DNA of 64,000 nucleotides from Streptomyces nitrosporeus (GTDB lineage: Bacteria; Actinomycetota; Actinomycetes; Streptomycetales; Streptomycetaceae): the NCBI RefSeq assembly GCF_008704555.1, contig NZ_CP023702.1, positions 7,238,001-7,302,000 of the forward strand, read 5' to 3'. The translations under genes and the position numbers were made by a program. How positions within the stretch are numbered: the first letter of the stretch is position 1; every line of letters starts with the position of its first letter. The notes under the pieces are model-generated. The model was not told where the DNA came from. It saw nothing but the letters and a program-made list of their open reading frames with translations, and did not search any database. Of this stretch, positions 24,163 to 33,493 are shown in pieces.

Positions 24163-25647
24163 TCACTGTGCGGTGATGCGCAGGACCCCGGTCACCGTGC
24201 CCTGGAGGTAGGCGCCGTCCCGGGTGATCGTGCCCGCCATCTGCAGGCTGTCGTAGAGCGAACCCACCCCGGTCCTCACCGAGCGGACGACCTGTCCGCT
24301 GTCCGGGTCGATCTGCGCATAGCGGTACGGGTCGAGCAGACTCGTGCCCTCGGTCCCAGGGATCAGCGGGTCACGCACCACGGTGTGGAGCAGCCCGTCG
24401 GCCGTCGACAGCTTCGGTACGGCGGCCGACCGCACCGTGTTGTCCCATACGAGGTCGCAGCCCGTACCGCCCGGCCGTACGTCCACCCGGGACAGGCCGC
24501 CCGTGAAGCCGGCGGACGCGGGCACGGCCGGACCCGCCCCCTCGGGCACAGCGGGGTACGGATAGCCGTACGTACCCGCCACGAAGACGCTGCGCCCGGC
24601 GCCCACCGGAGAGTTCTCACTGGCGGGACCGTCCGCCGCCCGGAGCACCGGCACGGAGCAGACGTCCGAACCGTCCCCCGTGCGGTAGACCTTCAGGTTC
24701 GCGGCCGTGTCGGCGTTGTCGACGATCGTCACGTACTCCGTCCCGGTGCCCGGCCCGAAGAACGTGGGGGTCGATCCGCTGCCCCAGCTCAGCAGGCCCG
24801 GCTTGCGGGCGGAGCCCCGGTCGTATTCCTTGCGCCAGACGGTCCTCGGGGCACCGGTGCCGTCCGCGGTCAGCAGATAGGTGGCATGGGTGGTGGTGAC
24901 CGCGGTGCCCTCGGGGGCCGTGGAGATGCTGTTGGCGACCCGCTCACCCGCGGGCAGGGACAGGGCCCGGACGGTGCCAGTGGCGTCGTCCGCCGTGCCG
25001 ACGATCCCGCCGCCGGTGGCGAACCACACCCGGCCCGACCAGTCCGGCGCCAGCCCGGTCACCGCGTCGCCCTCGGGTATGACGGAGGCCAGCGACAGGC
25101 GCCGGTCGACGGTCAGCCGCCAGTCTCCCGCGGCGTCCCGGTGATGGCCGACGCGCAGCAGGCTGCGGCTCCCGTCCGCGACGACCAGCCGGTCCAGGTG
25201 ATCGATGTAGGCGTACACACCGCCCAGCAGCGACCCCTTGGTCAGTTGCAGCGAGGCCAGGGAGGAGCCGTCTCCCGGATCCAGCAGATGGACCGTCGGC
25301 ACCTGGCCGAAGATCGGTGTGCACAGGGCCACCGGATAACCGTCGAAGCCGGCCAGCACGGTGGGGCACGCCGAAGCGAGCGCGGTGCGTGAGGACTTCA
25401 GGGTCCCCGCGCCGGGCCCGGCCAGTGGTGTGGTGTCCGAGGACCCGGTGTCCCCGTGCATGGTGGCGGTGCCGTCGGGCCCCGCGTAGGGGTTGTGGGG
25501 CGGCGTCGGACCGAAGGAGGCGGCGGAACCGGCCGGGGCCGGGGAGACGGCCGAGGCAGGAGTGGCGAAGCCGAGGAGGAACGCTGCCAGCAGGGCACCG
25601 GCCGCCTGGCGGCGGGCGGTCCTGCGGGAGCCGGGGGAGTGGGACAC
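24163..25647 (-). CDS. Secreted beta-propeller-like protein of unknown function
   Basis: This is a 494-residue protein assigned a GTG start at 25647, giving a short basic N-terminus (RRTARRQ) followed by a Sec signal peptide (LLAAFLLGFATPASA). The mature part has repeated beta-strand blocks of the kind seen in NHL/YVTN or quinoprotein-like propellers (LDRLVVADGSRSLLRVG, GLAPDWSGRVWFATGGGIVG, LLHTVVRDPLIPG). The ribosome site (AAAGGA) is about 11 bases upstream, a little far. No catalytic motif recognised. Probably extracellular. Substrate unknown. Confidence 0.75.
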   Translation of the reverse strand: MSHSPGSRRTARRQAAGALLAAFLLGFATPASAVSPAPAGSAASFGPTPPHNPYAGPDGTATMHGDTGSSDTTPLAGPGAGTLKSSRTALASACPTVLAGFDGYPVALCTPIFGQVPTVHLLDPGDGSSLASLQLTKGSLLGGVYAYIDHLDRLVVADGSRSLLRVGHHRDAAGDWRLTVDRRLSLASVIPEGDAVTGLAPDWSGRVWFATGGGIVGTADDATGTVRALSLPAGERVANSISTAPEGTAVTTTHATYLLTADGTGAPRTVWRKEYDRGSARKPGLLSWGSGSTPTFFGPGTGTEYVTIVDNADTAANLKVYRTGDGSDVCSVPVLRAADGPASENSPVGAGRSVFVAGTYGYPYPAVPEGAGPAVPASAGFTGGLSRVDVRPGGTGCDLVWDNTVRSAAVPKLSTADGLLHTVVRDPLIPGTEGTSLLDPYRYAQIDPDSGQVVRSVRTGVGSLYDSLQMAGTITRDGAYLQGTVTGVLRITAQ

Positions 25648-25675
25648 GGCGGGACGGGTCCTTTCGGAGAAGGAT

Positions 25676-25730
25676 GAAGAAGGGAGGAAGAAGGGAGAAC
25701 GGGAGGAGGAGGGAAAGGGGAGGGGAACGG
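25676..25730. repeat. Purine-rich tract
   Basis: About 55 bases almost wholly of G and A on the + strand (GAAGAAGGGAGGAAGAAGGG and onward), directly upstream of the secreted-protein gene on the other strand. Long oligopurine runs are unusual in this GC-rich setting and can form triplex or G-rich structures. Confidence 0.6.
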
Positions 25731-25792
25731 CGCGGTGCGGACGTACGGACCGGATGCCTCCGCTCCCGCCCGGTGACGGCAGCGGAGGCACA

Positions 25793-25879
25793 CAGCGCGG
25801 AGAACACCGACGGACGCGGACAGCACGGAGAACGCCGGACGGACGCGGGCAGCGCGAAGGAACCGGACGGACGAGCGGG
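25793..25879. repeat. Three imperfect 28-30 bp tandem repeats
   Basis: Units at 25793-25820, 25821-25849 and 25850-25879 share the pattern CAGC(G/A)CGGAGAAC...CGGACGGACG. They lie 150-230 bases upstream of the secreted-protein gene, beyond the purine tract. Repeats decay from left to right; no open frame makes sense of them. Confidence 0.6.
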
Positions 25880-26599
25880 AGCGAGCCGTCCGCGGACGGC
25901 ACCCGCCGGCACCAGAACCCCGCCGGGACGGGATCACAGGTGACGGAGCATCAGCCGGTGCTTCAGGGCCGGGCGCCGGCGAACCGCCGGACGCGGGCCC
26001 GTGCGGAGCCGGGGGAGAGGGAAGGAGACGCCCTCACCGCCCGCGGGCCGTCAGCGGCCGCGGAGACAGAGCGCGCCGGCGGTACGCGCGAGATCGACAT
26101 GGCGTCGTCGCGTGAGACCCGGGCAGCACTTCATGCGGGTGATCCAAGCAGCACCGGCGGCACCCGGTCAAGAGCCCGCCGCTTCCAACCGGGAAGACAC
26201 CCGTCGCCGCCCCGGTGCACCTCGGCCGTCCCACCCCTCCCCGGGCCGGACGAGGGCATCTCCCGGCAGACCCGGGAGGATTCGGGGTTGCCGGGACACC
26301 CCGCACACCCTGCGGGCAGCGGTCCGTGACCGGCTGGTGGAGCGGAGGATGCCGCTCCACCAGCTCCACCAGGCGGCGGACGCCCTCGGGTTCGTCACCA
26401 CTGCGGACCAGCCCCCACTACGGATACGGGACCGGCTCCCCGCGCTCCGCCGCGAAGTCGAAGCGGAACGCCCGGCCGGGCACCGCGCGCCTCGCGGTGG
26501 CGATGCGCCACCGGTACGCCCTCCACGCCCACCGGACCAGGACCGCACCGGTGGGCGTAGGTGATGCCGTTCATCCCCCACCCCAGGGCGATCACCGTG
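25880..26599. other. Degenerate region between secreted-protein gene and P450 remnant
   Basis: About 720 bases with short conflicting frames on the minus strand whose composition looks formerly coding (for example WRAYRWRIATARRAVPGR in one frame around 26470-26530, and a GTG frame at 26703-26395) but which stop or shift quickly. No family could be named. It is probably gene debris continuous with the P450 remnant. Confidence 0.4.
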
Positions 26600-27424
26600 T
26601 CCGGGAGCCCCGGCAGGACCAGACGTTCGGCCGGCACACGGAAGTGCTCATCCGACTCCCCGTCCAACTCCCAGTCCGAGCCCGCCCGAAGCAGCGTCCG
26701 CACTTACCCGTCCGGAAGGCGCCCCTCGCTCCGCTCCGGCATCGGGGTGCCCGGCACGGACATCCGGTCCCGGCGGCCTTGCGCCAGGCCGCCCACGCAC
26801 CGGGGAACCCGGGGCGCCCCTCGATGCTGTCCCACAGGCCGCCGGGCAGACGCCTGCGCCCGGCCCGCAGCCGGGTCCCGCCGAGCTCGAACGGCAAACG
26901 GGTGGCGGCTGAACGCATGAAATCCGCAGGGCGCTCCGCGTGCGTCTCGTCCACCAGCCGGCGGGCGGTGGCGGCGATACCCTCCCCGGCCGCCGCGAGC
27001 AGGCGCGGGGCGAACGCACGCGAGACGGTCCTGCGCAGACCGGCGTGCTCGCCGCCGTCCATGCGCACCGTGGAACTGCCGGACACGACCCCGGCCCAGC
27101 ACGCAGGCTCCGGGGTGGTGACCCCCGGAGCGCTCCCGAAGACCTGCGGCAGACGGCTCGCCGCCTTCACGTCCCGTGCCTCACCAGGGCGTGGAAAGGC
27201 GGCTGCGATCCCGTGCGGGGCATGGACCGGACCGGTGCGACCAGCTGCCGGAGACGCGCGAACGCGGCGAGCCGCTTTGCCCGCGGCAGCCGCCGGAACG
27301 AGGGGCCGGCCAGATCGGCGTGCCCGTCCGGACCGTCGCGGCCCGCGGGCCCGGTGCCGTCCCCCCGGCCGGCGGATCCGGCACCCCGGACCTCGTCCCC
27401 GGTCACCCGCGACGGCGTGTTCAT
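26600..27424 (-). pseudogene. Cytochrome P450 remnant (frameshifted, no haem-binding region)
   Basis: An ATG at 27424 with a GGAGG site begins a frame that stops near 27167 after LPRAKRLAAFARLRQ and QPPFHALVRHGT, as at a P450 N-terminus. A different frame then continues with recognisable P450 sequence: VRMDGGEHAGLRRTVSRAFAPRLL and RRLVDETHAERPADFMRSA (the C-helix WxxxR-like and following region). Homology is lost near 26790, and no ExxR or FxxGxxxC haem motif is present in any frame. At least one frameshift and a large 3' loss are implied. Confidence 0.7.
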
Positions 27425-27561
27425 GCACAGCCTCCGGACGTACGGACCGCCATGCTGGTCCCGGACGGACCGCCGGCACGGCCGTGCCGGTCCGCGGATT
27501 CCCACGGCCGTGTGACGTACACCGGGAAGAGAACCGTTCGCCCGCCCTCTCGTTGCCCACA

Positions 27562-27615
27562 CGAGAGCGATCACTTGCGCGAGAGCGATCACCCACACGA
27601 GAGCGGACGAGAGAC
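27562..27615. repeat. Three 18-bp direct repeats upstream of melC1
   Basis: CGAGAGCG recurs at 27562, 27580 and 27598, exactly 18 bases apart. The first two units share CGAGAGCGATCAC. An inverted CTCTCG lies at 27547-27552. The array ends just before the melC1 ribosome site, so it may be an operator or a leader element of the tyrosinase operon. Confidence 0.6.
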
Positions 27616-27628
27616 AGGGACACCACTC

Positions 27629-28114
27629 ATGGACCCGACCACCCCCACGACCACCGCCGGCCCCGCCGGTACGCCCCCCTCCGCACGCCGGCCGGGCCGC
27701 CGTGCCGCACTGCGCACCGTCTTCACCGCGGCCGCCGTCGCCGGAACGGCGGGCGCGCTGGCTCCCGTCCTGTTCAAGGGGACCGGAACCCCGCCCGGCG
27801 GGGACCGGCGCCAGCAGGCACCCGAACGGTTCTCGGAGCGCTACCGGGGCCGCGAGATCAAAGGCACCCTCACGGCCGTGGTCCCGGCCGGCGGCCCGGC
27901 GCGGCCGGACACGGCGGCGGCAGCCCTCGCCATGGACGCCGCCGACGTGACGATCGACGGACGGCCGCTGCACCTGATGCGGCGCGCCGACGGGAGCTAC
28001 CTCAGCGCGGTCAACCACTACGAGTCGTTCCCGACGCCGCTCGAAGCGGCCCGTGCCGCGGTCGACGAACTCGGTGAAGCCCGGCTGTCCGCCACCTCCC
28101 CGCACACCATCTGA
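27629..28114 (+). CDS. melC1: Tyrosinase copper chaperone MelC1
   Basis: This 161-residue protein starts at ATG 27629. A twin-arginine region (RRPGRRAALRTVFTAAAVAGTAGALA) directs export of the chaperone with its tyrosinase partner, which lacks a signal of its own. The C-terminal half is the tyrosinase-cofactor domain: VTIDGRPLHLMRRADGSY and NHYESFPTPLEAARAAVDEL. MelC1 loads copper into MelC2 and carries it through the Tat system. The gene is followed after 31 bases by melC2. Confidence 0.92.
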   Translation: MDPTTPTTTAGPAGTPPSARRPGRRAALRTVFTAAAVAGTAGALAPVLFKGTGTPPGGDRRQQAPERFSERYRGREIKGTLTAVVPAGGPARPDTAAAALAMDAADVTIDGRPLHLMRRADGSYLSAVNHYESFPTPLEAARAAVDELGEARLSATSPHTI

Positions 28115-28145
28115 GCCCCTCATCTGAGCCGAAGGACGAGCACGG

Positions 28146-29006
28146 GTGTACAGCCGCAAGAACCAACGCGACCTCACACGCACGGAGAAGAAGCGCCTGG
28201 TCACAGCCATCCTGGAACTCAAGCGCACCGGACGGTACGACGAATTCGTCACCATGCACCGGGAGTTCTACGTCACCGACGCCGACAGGCGGCCCCGGGC
28301 CGCCCATATGACCCCGTCCTTCTTCCCCTGGCACCGCAGATACCTGCTGGAGTTCGAGAAGGCCCTCCAGGAGGTCGACTCCGGGGTGTCGGTCCCGTAC
28401 TGGGACTGGACCCGGGACAACACCCCGGCCGCTTCCCTGTGGGCGGAGGACTTCCTCGGCGGGAACGGCAGACGGGGGGACCGGCAGGTCATGACCGGGG
28501 CGTTCGCGTACCGCGAGGGGAACTGGAGCATCAGGGCCGCGATCACCGACGACCCCTTCCTGCGGCGCGACTTCGGCCGCCCCTCCGCCCCCGTGACCCT
28601 GCCCTCCGCGGCCGACGTCGACCGCGCCCTGGCCGACCCCGTCTACGACACCGACCCCTGGAACAGCGTCACCCCCACCGGCTTCCGCAACCGGATCGAG
28701 GGCTGGGGCATCCGGGGTGTCCGGGGCGTGACCAACCACAACCGGGTCCACCGCTGGGTGGGCGGCTCCATGGCGGGCGCCGCTTCGCCCGACGACCCGG
28801 TCTTCTGGCTGCACCACGCGTACGTGGACCTGCTCTGGGACCGCTGGCAGCGGGCGCATCCCGGCTCCGGATACCTGCCGGCCCGTCCGCCCGCCGCCGG
28901 GGACCCGCAGCGAGGCCGTGTCTTCGCCCTTGACGACCCCATGCCCCCCTGGGACGTGAAACCCTCCCAACTCCTCGACCACAGCGGCCTCTACCGGTAC
29001 GTCTGA
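28146..29006 (+). CDS. melC2: Tyrosinase MelC2
   Basis: This is a 286-residue type 3 copper monophenol oxidase with GTG start. Copper A ligands are in MHREFY and AAHMTPSFFPWHRRYLLEFE; copper B ligands are in NHNRVHRWVGG and FWLHHAYVD. Length and motifs match Streptomyces MelC2, which makes melanin precursors by hydroxylating tyrosine and oxidising dopa. It has no signal peptide, consistent with co-export on MelC1. Confidence 0.95.
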   Translation: MYSRKNQRDLTRTEKKRLVTAILELKRTGRYDEFVTMHREFYVTDADRRPRAAHMTPSFFPWHRRYLLEFEKALQEVDSGVSVPYWDWTRDNTPAASLWAEDFLGGNGRRGDRQVMTGAFAYREGNWSIRAAITDDPFLRRDFGRPSAPVTLPSAADVDRALADPVYDTDPWNSVTPTGFRNRIEGWGIRGVRGVTNHNRVHRWVGGSMAGAASPDDPVFWLHHAYVDLLWDRWQRAHPGSGYLPARPPAAGDPQRGRVFALDDPMPPWDVKPSQLLDHSGLYRYV

Positions 29007-29044
29007 GGACCGGAGCCAGGACCGTGGCCGGCCGGGAACGGGCC

Positions 29045-29080
29045 GGGCCCCCCTTCCCGCCGCAACGGGAAGAGGGGCCC
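29045..29080. terminator. Terminator between melC2 and the chaplin gene
   Basis: 15-bp stem with a single mismatch (29045-29059 with 29066-29080) and a 6-base loop, between convergent stops. Confidence 0.85.
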
Positions 29081-29099
29081 GGGACCATCCGGTACGGAC

Positions 29100-29384
29100 T
29101 CAGTAGCCGTAGCCGTAATCGCCCTCGTGGTGGGAGTCGCTGCCCGACACGTTCGCGCAGGCGTTACCGAAAGCCGGGTTCAGCAGGGCGATGACGTCGA
29201 CGGTGTTGCCGCAGACGTTGATCGGCACGTGCACCGGCACCTGGACGGCGTTGCCCGACAGGACGCCGGGGGAGTGGGCGGCAAGGGCCTCGGCCCCGGC
29301 GTCGGCGGACGCGAAACCGGCGCCGCCGACGATGAGGGCCCCCGTACCCGCCACGACAGCGGCTGCCTTCGAGATGCGCGACAT
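29100..29384 (-). CDS. Short chaplin
   Basis: This 94-residue secreted protein starts at ATG 29384 with AAGGAGAA upstream. The signal peptide ends at about residue 27 (GGAGFASA), followed by one chaplin domain: SPGVLSGNAVQVPVHVPINVCGNTVDVIALLNPAFGNAC with the two conserved Cys. There is no second domain or LPXTG signal, so it is of the short class (ChpD-H) that assembles into the amyloid-like hydrophobic rodlet layer on aerial hyphae. An unusual His/Tyr/Gly-rich tail (YGYGY) ends the protein. Confidence 0.94.
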   Translation of the reverse strand: MSRISKAAAVVAGTGALIVGGAGFASADAGAEALAAHSPGVLSGNAVQVPVHVPINVCGNTVDVIALLNPAFGNACANVSGSDSHHEGDYGYGY

Positions 29385-29435
29385 CAGTGTTCTCCTTGAA
29401 AGGTCGAAAGCCGGGCGCAGAACGTGCACCGGCAT

Positions 29436-30019
29436 GCACTGACAACGCGGGAATCGACAGACGGTAACGGATCAGATCAAAAGTCGTAACCGGGATCTCC
29501 CTCAGCCCCGGCCCCTCCCTCTCCGTCCGCGTACTCGCCGCCTCCGCGTCACCGCCCGCGCGTACCGTTCCGGCGAGGGCGGGCGCGCGGGCAGGGGGGT
29601 GACGCGGGACCATCGGACGGCTCCCGGCCGGGCACGCCCGTACCTGTGACGCCGTGCGTACCCCGCGGTGCAGCATGACGGCGGTGCCGTGCACCCCGCG
29701 CCGCGGCTCGGCGGCCGTGCCGGGACGGCCGGGCGACGCCGGGCGAAACGCCCGCGGGCACCGGGGAGTCGCACGGGGCCGGTGCCCTGTCCCGCCCGGC
29801 TGCCGGACGGCGCGCGGCCCCCGGCCCCCGAGGCCCGGTCCGGAACCGGCCGACTCCGGGGAAACCGCCGGACTCCGGGCCGCGTCACGTGTGTACTGCG
29901 GGAGGCGGTCCCGCTGCCTGTGCGGTCGGAGGGCCCCCATCGGGTACAACTCGTGATGACCGTCAGCCCCGTGGCGGTCCGCGGAGCCGGACCGGCCGAC
30001 GACGACACAAGGAGAAGCG
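29436..30019. other. 584-base region between chaplin and pgm
   Basis: Holds the chaplin promoter (a locally AT-richer patch at 29460-29500) and the pgm promoter. Frames on both strands are composition shadows; no repeat or RNA recognised. Confidence 0.45.
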
Positions 30020-31666
30020 ATGGTTCACGAACGGGCCGGACAGCCGGCACAGCCCGGAGACCTGGTGGACGTGGCGCGTCTGGTGACGGCCTACTACTCC
30101 GTCCGCCCCGACCCGGCCGACCCGGCCCAGCGGGTCGCCTTCGGCACCTCCGGGCACCGCGGCTCCGCCCTCGCCGCGGCCTTCAACGAGGACCACATCG
30201 CCGCCACCACCCAGGCCATCTGCGATTACCGCAGCCGGCAGGGCACCGACGGGCCCCTCTTCCTCGGCGCCGACACCCACGCGCTGTCCGAGCCCGCCCG
30301 GGTCACCGCGCTGGAGGTGCTCGCCGCCAACGGGGCCACCGTCCTCATCGACTCCGGCGACGGATACACCCCCACCCCGGCCGTCTCGCACGCGATCCTG
30401 ACCCACAACAGGGACCGCGAACAGCACCTCGCCGACGGCATCGTGGTCACGCCCTCCCACAACCCGCCCGCCGACGGCGGCTTCAAGTACAACCCCCCGC
30501 ACGGCGGCCCGGCCGGCTCGGACGCCACCTCCTGGATCCAGGACCGCGCCAACGCCCTGATCGAGGGCGGCCTCAAGGAGGTCCGCCGCATCCCCTTCGC
30601 CCGGGCCCTGGCCGCGGACACCACCGGGCGGTACGACTTCCTCACCGCCTACGTCGACGACCTCCCCGCCGTCCTCGACCTGGACGCCGTGCGCGACGCG
30701 GGAATCAGGATCGGAGCGGACCCGCTCGGCGGCGCGTCCGTCGCCTACTGGGGCCGGATCGCCGAACGCCACCGCCTCGACCTGACGGTGGTCAACCCGC
30801 TCGCCGACCCGACCTGGCGTTTCATGACGCTGGACTGGGACGGGAAGATCCGGATGGACTGCTCCTCGCCGTACGCCATGGCCTCGCTGATCGAGCAGCG
30901 CGACGCCTACACGCTCGCCACCGGCAACGACGCCGACGCGGACCGGCACGGCATCGTCACCCCCGACGGCGGGCTGATGAACCCCAACCACTACCTGGCC
31001 GTCGCGATCCGCTACCTCTGCTCCCACCGTGCCGACTGGCCGGCCGGCGCCGGGATCGGCAAGACCCTGGTCTCCTCGTCCATGATCGACCGGGTCGCCG
31101 CGGACCTCGGCCGCCCCCTGGTCGAAGTCCCCGTCGGGTTCAAGTGGTTCGTCGACGGGCTCTTCGGCGGCACCCTGGGCTTCGGCGGCGAGGAATCCGC
31201 CGGGGCCTCCTTCCTGCGCCGCGACGGCCGGGTGTGGACCACCGAAAAGGACGGCATCCTCCTCGCCCTGCTGGCCTCGGAGATCACCGCCGTCACCGGC
31301 TCCACGCCCTCCCAGCACTACCGTGAACTCACCGACCGCTTCGGCGACCCCGCCTACGCCCGCGTGGACGCACCCGCCACCCGCGAGGAGAAGGCGGTGC
31401 TGGCCGCGCTCTCCCCCGAACAGGTCACCGCCGGGACCCTGGCCGGCGAGCCCGTCACCGCGGTGCTCACCGCGGCCCCCGGCAACGGCGCGGCCATCGG
31501 CGGCCTCAAGGTCTGCACCGACAGCGCCTGGTTCGCGGCCCGCCCCTCCGGCACCGAGGACGTGTACAAGGTGTACGCGGAGAGCTTCCAGGGCCCCGGA
31601 CATCTGTCGGAGGTCCAGGACGAGGCCCGCGCCCTGGTCTCCGACGCACTGGGCAGGAGCTCCTGA
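30020..31666 (+). CDS. pgm: Phosphoglucomutase, alpha-D-glucose-phosphate specific
   Basis: This is a 548-residue protein of the alpha-PGM family, at the expected length for bacterial Pgm. The active-site phosphoserine loop is TPSHNPPADGG, metal-loop DGDGDADRHG-like (GNDADADRHG), sugar-binding GGEESAGASF, and phosphate-binding RPSGTED at the C-terminus. ATG 30020 follows AAGGAGAAG. It interconverts glucose-1-phosphate and glucose-6-phosphate, feeding glycogen and cell-wall sugar nucleotides. Confidence 0.96.
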   Translation: MVHERAGQPAQPGDLVDVARLVTAYYSVRPDPADPAQRVAFGTSGHRGSALAAAFNEDHIAATTQAICDYRSRQGTDGPLFLGADTHALSEPARVTALEVLAANGATVLIDSGDGYTPTPAVSHAILTHNRDREQHLADGIVVTPSHNPPADGGFKYNPPHGGPAGSDATSWIQDRANALIEGGLKEVRRIPFARALAADTTGRYDFLTAYVDDLPAVLDLDAVRDAGIRIGADPLGGASVAYWGRIAERHRLDLTVVNPLADPTWRFMTLDWDGKIRMDCSSPYAMASLIEQRDAYTLATGNDADADRHGIVTPDGGLMNPNHYLAVAIRYLCSHRADWPAGAGIGKTLVSSSMIDRVAADLGRPLVEVPVGFKWFVDGLFGGTLGFGGEESAGASFLRRDGRVWTTEKDGILLALLASEITAVTGSTPSQHYRELTDRFGDPAYARVDAPATREEKAVLAALSPEQVTAGTLAGEPVTAVLTAAPGNGAAIGGLKVCTDSAWFAARPSGTEDVYKVYAESFQGPGHLSEVQDEARALVSDALGRSS

Positions 31667-31704
31667 CGGAAGGGGAGTCCGGCCCGGTGCCGCGCGTCCA
31701 CACC

Positions 31705-31740
31705 TCGGGCGACGGGCACTGGGCCGGGCCCGTCGCCCGA
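31705..31740. terminator. Terminator after pgm
   Basis: Perfect 13-bp inverted repeat (TCGGGCGACGGGC / GCCCGTCGCCCGA) with a 10-base loop, 39 bases after the pgm stop. Confidence 0.85.
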
Positions 31741-32023
31741 GGCGGCGCCGCGACCGTCCTCCACCGGACCGCCGGCCGGCGGAGGACGGAGGGCGGCCGC
31801 GGCAGCGGAAGCACCGGCGCCCCGGGAAGAAGGCGGATACAGGTGTCGCCGTGAAACACCACGCCCCCCGGACACGGAAAAGGAACGGTTCCCGGACAAG
31901 CGCGATCAGCCGAACGGGGGATGGAGGGAAATATTTGTCCGCGCCGCCAATTTCCCTGGTATGTCATCCCCTGCCCGACGTTATGCTGCCGCCGATCCAG
32001 CACCGCCACCGAAGGGACGCGCC

Positions 32024-32518
32024 GTGCCCGTGGGACCCGTGGAATACCTCGTCGTCACCTTTCCGGGCAGCCGGTTCGCCGACGCGATCGCACCCGTCCT
32101 GGCGGACGCGGTCAGCTCCGAGGCCGTACGGATCCTGGACCTGACGTTCGCCCGTACGGCCCAGGACGGCGCGCTGGAGCACGTCGGGCTGAGCGAGCTC
32201 GACCCCGAAGGGGCGGTCGCCTTCGAGAAGCCCGCCGACAGCGGGGTGAGGGCGCCCGACCTCACCCGCACCGGCGCCCTGGCCGGCCTGCCGGCCGGGA
32301 GCTGTGCCGCGCTGATCCTCTGGGAGGACCTCTGGTCCGTGCCCCTGACCCACGCCGTACGGGCGGCGGGCGGGCGGCTCGTCGCCCACGAACGCGTCCC
32401 GGTGGACGGCGAGGACGACGTCATCACCCTCCTCGAACGGCTCGCCGCACTCCGCGAGAAGGGCGAACTCACCGACGCCGAGTTCGCGGCGCAGAAGACC
32501 AGGATCCTCGCCGACTGA
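32024..32518 (+). CDS. DUF6325-like protein with C-terminal SHOCT domain
   Basis: This is a 164-residue protein; the GTG at 32024 with GAAGGGACG upstream is preferred over an ATG 21 codons earlier that lacks a site. The N-terminal 120 residues (GPVEYLVVTFPGSRFADAIAPVLADAV, ILWEDLWSVPLTHAVRAAGG) resemble the DUF1269/DUF6325 family of small alpha-beta proteins. The last 30 (LLERLAALREKGELTDAEFAAQKTRIL) are a textbook SHOCT helix pair that mediates oligomerisation. Function unknown; relatives are often stress induced. Confidence 0.8.
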   Translation: MPVGPVEYLVVTFPGSRFADAIAPVLADAVSSEAVRILDLTFARTAQDGALEHVGLSELDPEGAVAFEKPADSGVRAPDLTRTGALAGLPAGSCAALILWEDLWSVPLTHAVRAAGGRLVAHERVPVDGEDDVITLLERLAALREKGELTDAEFAAQKTRILAD

Positions 32519-32614
32519 CCACCGGGCCGCGGCGGGCTTCCTTTTGTCGATTCCGGCGGGCCGTGCGACGTTGTTCCTGACCTGTGCAGGCCGTCGGGAA
32601 AGAGGCAGTTCATC

Positions 32615-33412
32615 GTGCAGACCGCCCGGGCCGTGCCGGCCTCCACCGTCGTCAATCTGCGCGATCTGGGCGGCATCGCCCTGGGGCGTGACCGCCGTCT
32701 GCGGCAGGGGATCCTGCTGCGCTCGGGGCAGTTGAGCGACTTCGACGCGGAACACGACATCGCGGTGGCCGCGCTCGGCATCCGTACCGTCGTCGACCTG
32801 CGCACCGCCGACGAACGGCAGTGGGCCCCGGACAGACTGCCGCCCGGCGCACGGCTCTTCGTCGCCGATGTGCTCGGCGACCACCCCGGAGTGACCCAGG
32901 GCAGACTCCGGGCGCTGCTCAGCGACCCGGCGGCGGCTTTCGACGCGCTCGGCGGCGGCAAGGCGGAAGGGCTGTTCGCCCAGGTCTACCGCAAGATGGT
33001 CCTGGCCCCGGGGGCGGCCGCGGCCTACCGGGCCTTCCTGGAGACGGCGGCCGACCCCGGGGCCAGGCCCCTGCTCTTCCACTGCGCGACCGGCAAGGAC
33101 CGCACGGGATGGGCGACGGCCCTGCTGCTGCTGACGGCGGGCGCCTCGCGCGAGGTCGTGCGGGCCGAGTTCCTCGCCGTGAACCGGGCGGCCCGCCGGG
33201 CCTTCGGACGGGAGGTCCACCGCTACCTCGAAGGGGGCGGGGACCCGGACATCGCGGCCGCGATCACCGAGGTCCGCCCCCGGTACCTCGACGCGGCCCT
33301 GGACGCGATGGACGAGCGCTGGGGCGGACTCGAAGGCTATCTGCACAAGGCGCTCAGGGTGCCCCAGGCCGTGGTGGACCGGCTGCGCGCGGACCTGGTG
33401 ATCACCGCCTGA
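32615..33412 (+). CDS. Tyrosine/lipid phosphatase, MptpB-like
   Basis: This is a 265-residue protein with a GTG start. The P-loop is HCATGKDRTG, the CX5R motif with the Lys-Asp typical of MptpB/LipA-type triple-specificity phosphatases. The N-terminal NLRDLGG and LLRSGQLSDF, plus the VDLRTADER strand, are family hallmarks. It hydrolyses phosphotyrosine and possibly phosphoinositides. No secretion signal. Confidence 0.9.
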   Translation: MQTARAVPASTVVNLRDLGGIALGRDRRLRQGILLRSGQLSDFDAEHDIAVAALGIRTVVDLRTADERQWAPDRLPPGARLFVADVLGDHPGVTQGRLRALLSDPAAAFDALGGGKAEGLFAQVYRKMVLAPGAAAAYRAFLETAADPGARPLLFHCATGKDRTGWATALLLLTAGASREVVRAEFLAVNRAARRAFGREVHRYLEGGGDPDIAAAITEVRPRYLDAALDAMDERWGGLEGYLHKALRVPQAVVDRLRADLVITA

Positions 33413-33493
33413 ACCCCGGCGCGGAACCGCCGCCCCGTATCGTGGACGGCGCCGCGCGGCCACCCGGGCCGCCAGCTCCGAAAGGGGTGCACG

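Noticed and set aside
25793..25879. Tandem repeats considered as a CRISPR array
   Set aside because: Units abut with no spacers, are imperfect, and no cas gene is present.
26395..26703. 103-codon minus frame with GTG start downstream of the P450 remnant
   Set aside because: Starts right after an in-frame TAA, lacks a ribosome site and changes character midway; treated as debris, not a gene.
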